Source of the DNA: Sebastes aleutianus | Lineage: Eukaryota > Chordata > Actinopteri > Perciformes > Sebastidae | Direction: 5' to 3' | Assembly: GCA_916700875.1 (NCBI GenBank) | Contig: CAKAKS010000066.1 | Location: 9,021,743 to 9,085,742, forward strand | DNA length: 64,000 bases | Shown here: positions 57,423 to 64,000 of the stretch, one piece after another | Layout of the letters: each line of letters opens with the position of its first letter | Numbering within the stretch: the first letter of the stretch is position 1 | Position numbers and translations under genes: made by a program | Notes under the pieces: generated by a model | Databases searched by the model: none | Seen by the model: the letters and a program-made list of their open reading frames with translations, nothing else | What the model was told of the DNA's origin: nothing

Positions 57423-60400
57423 AAGGAATCAAGAATATCCCCCAAAAAACAAATAAAATGGTCATTACACAGATTAAACATAAACAACCAAAGCTCAGTA
57501 ACTACATAGCCTATTTACACATGTATTGTGAGTATATTATTAAATTCTTGTGAATTAGGCTGGATAACAAGATAAGGTGTATCCGTTAAAATAAGGTATT
57601 GCATTAACCAAATGCATATGAAGTAAAAACAGTACATACATGTTGTCCACGCAGTGAGGAAGAGGGAAAAGGTTAGAGAAAGCGGAAAGACAGGTTTGTG
57701 TGTCAGTGAATTGGTCTACACGTTCACAGAGCTATATTTTATTCATGATAATATATGTTTAATTACACTAATTGCCATTTTATCACCTAGGTGAAAGAAC
57801 TGTTCAGGGAAAACTGCTTTTAATGTTGGCACACTAAACATTTATGGTGTTACTTTGTAGATATTACAATACATTTGGCAATGATAGCAATGCTGCTGGA
57901 CTTTAAAAGTAGTGTACGCTATAGGGTTTGACGGGGGCATATTTTGTTTTCTGGTTTTAGGGGCTGGTTTTGTCACACAAACCTGGAAACCATGCCCACC
58001 ACCCACACCCCACTCTCTTTGTCAAAAATGCCATGGTAAATGTGTGCATTTACTAAGAAGTATATTCAAGTTAAAAGTGTGTTTCATCTCCCCTGATGAA
58101 GGTCTAGTTATCAAAGACTTGGCTTTATCATTACATTCTTACATCTTATTGTGCAGAGCTTTCTTTTGACTGTCTAACATCTTCGCATTGATCCATAAAT
58201 TGCAGTGACATTCTCATACAGTATGTAGGCGAGTGACAAAGTGAAAAAGACCTTGACAGAATACTGTATAGTCACCAGCCTTTTTAACCATTTCCATTAT
58301 GGATAGGCTCAAACATTTACCTTGAACGTAGTAGACATTAGGCTGAAGAACTGCCTTGAAAGTCCTTCATTATCCACTTTGTTGGTATTTTCTGAGGTCA
58401 GCTCAGGCTATGGTTAACCCACAGGAAGAAATCAACCGAAAAGCTCGCTTCTTGAAGGCACCTCAACTGCCGGCCTCCACTTGGCTTGTGCGCCACAAAA
58501 GGGTTCTCAGCTCCTCTGTGGCTGGCGAGTGGGCTAATGCTCCTCATTAGAGAGGTGACCTTTCCGGAAATTGCCGCTGTGCACTCCTCGCCACCGCCTG
58601 ATTACCTGCGTTACTGCGGCTAAAATCAAATACCCCGCTCATTCTCACAAGTCGGAGAAAACACATTTCGCGGACGCTTCTCTTGGCAGGCAAACCGGAT
58701 GGTGGTGCAGGGGTTGAGGAATGGACTGGACATGATGATTGTGCTTATGTCAGTAATAGTGGTGTATGGGAGACATGTGAAATGTGTCCTGGGTTTAATC
58801 GCAGTGACAGAAAATAACAGCTTTGGCCATTGCTTTGATATGGTTGTATAGAAAAACAGACCTACGTCCTAAATGCCCACTCTTAGTTTTTCTAGGCACT
58901 TAATCGTACATGTTGCTTCAAAACCTTCAAATCCTGATACATCAAAAAAATCTGAAAGTTTTGCCTCGGGCCACTGAACAAGTGCATATACTTTTTTTTT
59001 TATGTGGATTCAGGATGATCTTTTCTTAACATAGTGAGATATGGCACTTTTGAAAATTTGAACTATTCTCATGGATTGCTGCTCTTCAAGGCGGAGAAAC
59101 ATTCTGGCAAGCATCCCATGATTTCCTCGCTATATTTTGATGCAGATCTGGATCCAGATGAAACATTTCTACACCATTTTGATCATTTCTATCATTTCTA
59201 CCAACATTTCTCTTATTAAAAGATGCAGCGCAGTCTGCTCTCTATGAATGTTTTCTACTTTGTTTCATGGTCTGTTTTTTTTTTTTTTTTTTCTTCAGTA
59301 GCATATTTTTCCAAAAAAAAAGTAATTTCAATGGAATATGGTGGATAATTAGGCTATAGTCCAAGAAACTGCAGTTCTTTGCAATGACATGCTCATACTA
59401 CACAAGTTGTATGTTTTAATGTACAACTCAACACATCACATTCTCTGTATATGGAAATGTACTTGGCCAGTAAAACAGACCCTGATTGTATTTCTAGTTA
59501 AGGTGAAGGGATCTGCCTTCACCCACAGTGAATGCTGCTGTTCAGCGACGCTGCTCTAACAGTAAACACATACAGACGACAAATGACAAGTCAATAAAAT
59601 CCAGATTCATCGAGGTCCTCGCAGGAATGTCAATACCGTTGTGGATTCATTCATCACCGGCCAACTATTTCCTCTGGAATGAAATCTGAAGACTGAACTG
59701 CGTGTGTGTGACTACTGTAGAGAGAGTTACTGTACTGTAGTGGTATAAAGAGACACTATCTTTGGTTGAACAGCAGAGCAGTGCTTTTGAAGAGCAGGTA
59801 AAGAGCAGAGTTTATCCTGCTTCATGCAAGAGAGAATCATCAAATATCTGAGTTTTTTCCCCACTCCACAGATTTAGGGAAGGTCATTCATGCTTATATT
59901 TCTACCTCTTTACACTGCGACAACTCGCACTACTCCTGTCTCAGTCAGCTAGAAGCAAGCAGCTTGAATCTCAACTGCAGAATATGTACAGTATGCTGTC
60001 ATTTTTTTGTAAAGTAGTTTTTCACATATCTTTGTTGAACTGAATTTCAAATTCTTTCAACAGTGTACATTATTTTTGTATCTACATTTCAGTTGCATGA
60101 TCAAATTGTCCAGCAAATGCAAATAAATGCCATAAGACATTGAGCTTTAAACCAATATGCTGAAGGAGACGATGCAGCTGGACAGGTTGGAGACACTTAT
60201 TTTGAAAGTGGCATGAAATGAGGTTTCATAACGACACGCTGAGGGAGAAGGTAGCTGCAGTACCTGGCAGCTTTCTCCATAATCACACGAGGCTCCCTGT
60301 TCCAGGTGGCATTTCTGGCAAACACACCTTGCATTCCTGTAGGTGCCAAAACACATTGACGTTAAACGCAATGTTAATCTTCATATTCTGAACTAAGAAT

Positions 60401-61458
60401 GTGTTTTTCACCAGACAAAACCACATACCTTCTCTGTGAGCACAAGACATATATAAAGGTTTGCCATTGGGTGATAGCCAGAGATGGGTTTTACCTTACA
60501 CTGAGCCACAGTTGGAAGCTTTCATCAGGCTCCTCCAGGAAGTACATTTGGAGCCTACAAAATGCAGATTCTCAAACAAATAGCAGTAATCAGGATACAT
60601 TATAAATGCTGTATGATGGGAGATTGTGTAAAATGGAACAACCAGTCGGGTGTTCTAAAAGCAGCAGAGATGATATTAGCGAAAAAGGAAACCCAGCTTG
60701 AATCTCTTATTCTAGTATGATGTGCATCTGAAGAAGCACTGGAGTTACATACTAGTGCTTTTTTTTGCCATTTTGAAATTTAATGTAGCATTAAGCCTGC
60801 GTGCAAAAGCTTGGCAGTTTTTTTTTCATCATCGTTGATGCATATCTTTTTGGAAACACAGCTCTCAAATCTTCTGCTATAAGATGTGCGAACAAAATTA
60901 CTTAAACATTACAGTTATAGGGCCTTAAATAGCCTATTTCCATGAACATTTGGTGCCTTTCAGATTCAGCTTGGATTTGTATGTGCCATAATAACATCAC
61001 ATCCAATTCCATAAGCCATGGTCGCAAAGAGCCTTAGGGGCATTCAGTGGCTTTAACACAAATAACATTTTGCCATGTGGCACATTGTTTTAGCCTATTG
61101 GCCTGGGTGGTTCTAATTCAATTCAATGATCATAATTATGATGAATTATAATGTGAAAAGCCAAACCTAATAATAGTGAAAATACATTCAATTAAATCAC
61201 TTACACATTTTTATGAAGCTGTGAAATATGTGACATGCACCCTTTTAGTGCCCATATGTCCATCCATAATTAGCACTTTGGGTATTATTATTCCATCAGA
61301 CTAAGCAGACTGTACAAAATGTGTAATAGAAACATCAGGGCATAACCAGTGTTTAGCTACCATTAACAGGACTTGACACTGCACTAATCAATATTCTTAT
61401 ATATAAACAATGGCTGAAATTATTAAATGAAACATGAAATATGACCAGAAAAAATTAA
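57423..61458. promoter_or_regulatory. Unassigned; candidate conserved block at 58540-58720
   Basis: The block at 58540-58720 is locally GC-balanced (GCCGCTGTGCACTCCTCGCC, CGCCTGATTACCTGCG) against AT-rich flanks, with no recognised repeat. An 18-T run is at 59275-59292. No coding frame above about 85 codons and no recognised RNA gene. Confidence 0.22.
59275..59292. repeat. 18-T homopolymer
   Basis: Uninterrupted T run, with a nine-A run about 30 bp downstream. It could be the poly-A tail of a minus-strand retroposed copy, but no body was recognised. Confidence 0.9.
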
Positions 61459-61955
61459 TTAAAGAGGACCTATTATGCTTTTTCCCCATTCATTTAGTGT
61501 GTTATATGTTTTTTTGTGCATGTAAAAGGTCTGTAAAGTTACAAAGTCTGGGCCAAAGGGAGTTACTCTCCCCCACAGAAACACTGCTCCTGAAGTCCCG
61601 CCTTTCCTTCTGTAACGTGGTGATGTCACCAAGTAAGATATTTGCATAATACCTGCCTAGCGGCTAGTTTAGTACGCTCTTAAACACAGCTAGTTAGAGC
61701 GGAGCTGGAACGGAGTCTGAAGAGTCCCAAGAGAGTGGGTCAGCTGACCAATCAGAGCAGACAGGGCTTTTCAGGAAGGGGGAGGGGAGGAGCTAAAACA
61801 GAGCGTTTCAGACAGAGGGTGAAAAGAAGTGCTGCAATAAAGCCGGTATGAGAAAAGTAAAGCTTTTTTTTAACATTAAAGCATGCAAACATATTCTAGT
61901 AGAAACCCAAAATGCAAGTATGCATTGGAAAATAAGCATAATAGGTCCTCTTTAA
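61459..61955. mobile_element. TTAA-flanked miniature transposon (family T2), complete
   Basis: TTAA at 61459-61462 and 61952-61955 flank termini AGAGGACCTATTATGCTT and AAGCATAATAGGTCCTCT, an 18-bp perfect inverted repeat. TTAA target duplication is typical of piggyBac-type elements (and of Kolobok), so the class is inferred. There is no transposase. The interior carries a CRE-like TGATGTCA (61621-61628), an octamer ATTTGCAT (61640-61647) and a CCAAT box CCAATCAG (61748-61755). The right part matches the copies at 63418-63863 and 47527-47716. Confidence 0.87.
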
Positions 61956-63417
61956 TGCAGCTTTAAACTAACAATGAGGTTTTATGATTTCTGATGGCTT
62001 AAGAGGACTAAATATACTATTCTGAATACCAGATTACAGCTGTCTTCTGTGTAGAATTTGCTTCTCAATAACAGGTATGCATGTAAATGAAAATTGTTAA
62101 TTTGTAGTAACTGTATGTATTTTTAGTTTCTGTAATACAGACATGTGAGAGGCAGCTCGGAGAATTCATGCCGCTGTACAACAGCTTAACACTTTTTTAA
62201 ATCAATTTTGACTGACTGACAGTGGCTTTAAGGCAATGTTTTACTTGTTACAAATTAAGATTTCTGTTGTCATATCGGGGTAAAACGGTAACCGATCACA
62301 ATTGTGCTGACATACGATGATATTTCAGCCCACAGTATGAAAACAGCAAATCTCTTCCCCTGAGCGGAGGCTCATCCCTCTTTAATGTGTTCTATTCCAA
62401 GAAGGGCTCGTGGGGTGAATGCCTCTCGGATGACCTTCCCCAGCTGATGAATTCCTCCACAAAAACACCCTGTGGTATTGCGACGGCGCTTGGAGCAGTC
62501 ATATTGAAAAGTCATGTTCTGTCAGGTGCAAGTTAAGCTGTCATCCATTTGTTTTTTTATAAAAACGACCTCTCTGTCTTGGGTTTAATAGGAATCTGCT
62601 CCAATAATATGACGCTTTTTCTGTCTGAGAAATTGGATTGTTGATTCCTTCCTGTTCAATATGAGTGGTATTTAAGGGGCATAACTTTTTTTTTTTTAAC
62701 ACTGTGCATGGGGCACAACCAAAGATTAACTTTCAACCAAGCTTTACATAAAGCATATGGGATGTAGCAAACGCATAATAGACTTCTTACAGTGGATCAG
62801 GGATCCACTCGGATGCCTATGAAATGGAATTTTCCAGTCTGACACCCTGATAGACACACTGTTGGAAGCGTCTGCAGGTATATATGCCACAGTAAGCCAT
62901 TCATGGAGAAAGCTCAGCCAATCTGATATGGCATGCATGGCGTCGACGTGGTGCGTGCGTCCACATGGTTTGTTTTTATCAGTGTGCCGAGGTGGTAGAT
63001 GGAGCTTGGCGGAGTGTAATGGAACTCCCACTGTACCCCTCATCCCAGGGGTTGAGATCTGTCTGATACTATTAATAATGACATTCTGCTCATAATCAGG
63101 CAACAGAAAATAGATGCACACTACTGAAACATGGGAGGAGGAGGAGAGGAGTCGCTTATGTTACACAATGCACTCATAGATTCAATATAGAAGTGGCAGT
63201 GCGGATGGGGAGCAGACAAGTGGAGGCTGTATAGTGCTATTGTTGGAAAGTTCCAACTTTGACAAGAGAAACAATGGTAAAAGTAGAGAAATGCTCTTAC
63301 ATACTGGAAGTCTTAGAAATGTGTCTGTATTTAACTGTATATAAAGTATGGCTCCGACCAAATATTATTTTCATAGATTTTCTCTTGATTGTTTTTTCTG
63401 AATAATTGATTAATCTG
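61956..63417. promoter_or_regulatory. Unassigned; candidate conserved block at 62340-62640
   Basis: The block includes CTTTAATGTGTTCTATTCC, GGATGACCTTCCCCAGCTGA (62429) and GTATTGCGACGGCGCTTGGA (62474), is more balanced than its flanks and has no recognised repeat. The 125-codon minus frame at 62744-63121 has no family signal. Confidence 0.22.
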
Positions 63418-63863
63418 TTAAAGGTCCCATATTGTACGTGTATGTGCTATATAAATACTGTGAAATACAGCCCATATTCAGAAACTGGGCCTTTAAACGA
63501 GCCATCAGGACTTCCGTAACGTTGTGATGTCACTGGTAGAAATGCCGCTAAACTCTGTGTAGTTGACAGACTAAGTGAGTCCCAGGCTGCAGTGATGCTT
63601 TGAAGATGGCGACAGCTGCGCAGATGTCGAAGACCGCAAAACGCTGACCAATCAGAGCAGACTGGGCTTTTTTCGGAAGGGGGTCTTCAAGAGACAGGCG
63701 CTAAAACGGAGCATTTCAGACAGAGGGTGAATACAGGTATATTCAGACAGACAGTATGAGAAAAATAAAGTGTTTTTTGAACTTTGAAGCATGTAAACAT
63801 GTTCTAGTAGAAACTAAAAATACAAATATGGAACTGGAAATGAGCATGATATGTCTCCTTTAA
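63418..63863. mobile_element. TTAA-flanked miniature transposon (family T2), second copy
   Basis: TTAA at 63418-63421 and 63860-63863 flank ends AGGTCCCATATTG and ATATGTCTCCT. It shares with the 61.5-kb copy the CCAATCAGAGCAG segment (63648), CAGACAGAGGGTGAA (63718), GAACATGTTC-like and ATGAGCATGATATG stretches, and a CRE-like TGATGTCA (63525-63532). The ends are less perfect inverted repeats than in the 61.5-kb copy, so this is an older or different subfamily. No coding capacity. Confidence 0.82.
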
Positions 63864-64000
63864 ATGTCTGAAAATAGTGAAAAATGCATATCATAATTTC
63901 CCAAAGCCCAAAGTAGCATCTTCAGATTACTTGTTTTGTTAAACAAGTAAAAGCAGTGAATCGCAACATTTGAGAACTTGGAACCGGCTACTTTTTGGCA
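63864..64000. other. Unassigned window end
   Basis: 137 bases after the last T2 element; nothing recognised. Confidence 0.3.

Overview
The window looks like a non-coding stretch of a ray-finned (probably percomorph) fish nuclear genome: a gene desert, a long intron or both. It is AT-rich, every ordinary reading frame is short, microsatellites and homopolymers are scattered throughout, and it carries many short non-autonomous DNA transposons plus a Tc1 transposon of the kind abundant in teleosts. I found no host protein-coding exon that I can defend, and no rRNA, tRNA gene, CRISPR array or bacterial-type operon. The organism call rests on my memory of teleost repeat families, not on a search.

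The best supported element is a Tc1-type transposon at 20911-22524. TA dinucleotides flank it, each end carries an inverted repeat of about 211 bp with paired internal direct repeats, and the minus-strand DD34E transposase is complete except for a net two-base loss between the second and third catalytic residues. The second notable element lies at 3131-4257. It has long imperfect terminal inverted repeats and a decayed first exon that begins like a THAP zinc finger and ends at a consensus splice donor.

Most of the other recognisable sequence is miniature transposons. A hAT-type family of about 0.7 kb has three copies (18974-19706, 25352-26011, 41100-41778), two with convincing degenerate 8-bp target duplications; the third copy is nested inside another repeat (40794-42018). 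Two TTAA-flanked families are present (10107-10638; and 38410, 47527, 61459, 63418). TA-flanked short elements occur at 8567-8734 and 57165-57422, each with a relative elsewhere (17022, 55166). There is also a 598-bp element with 56-bp inverted ends (31187-31784), a tRNA-headed SINE with an L2-like tail (38974-39257), an LTR-like fragment (about 1500-1990) and several copies of fish repeats sharing a GGCAACAAAAC motif.

Between these lie long unassigned stretches. The most repeat-poor is 47717-55160. Several blocks (5541-6420, 20040-20350, 33660-34200, 42900-43450, 58540-58720, 62340-62640) have clustered TAAT cores or locally balanced composition and are candidate conserved regulatory elements, but only cross-species alignment could show that. 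Nothing here forms a pathway. The sequence-level themes are transposon decay, nested insertion and transposon-borne transcription-factor motifs (RFX X-box, CCAAT, CRE-like, octamer).
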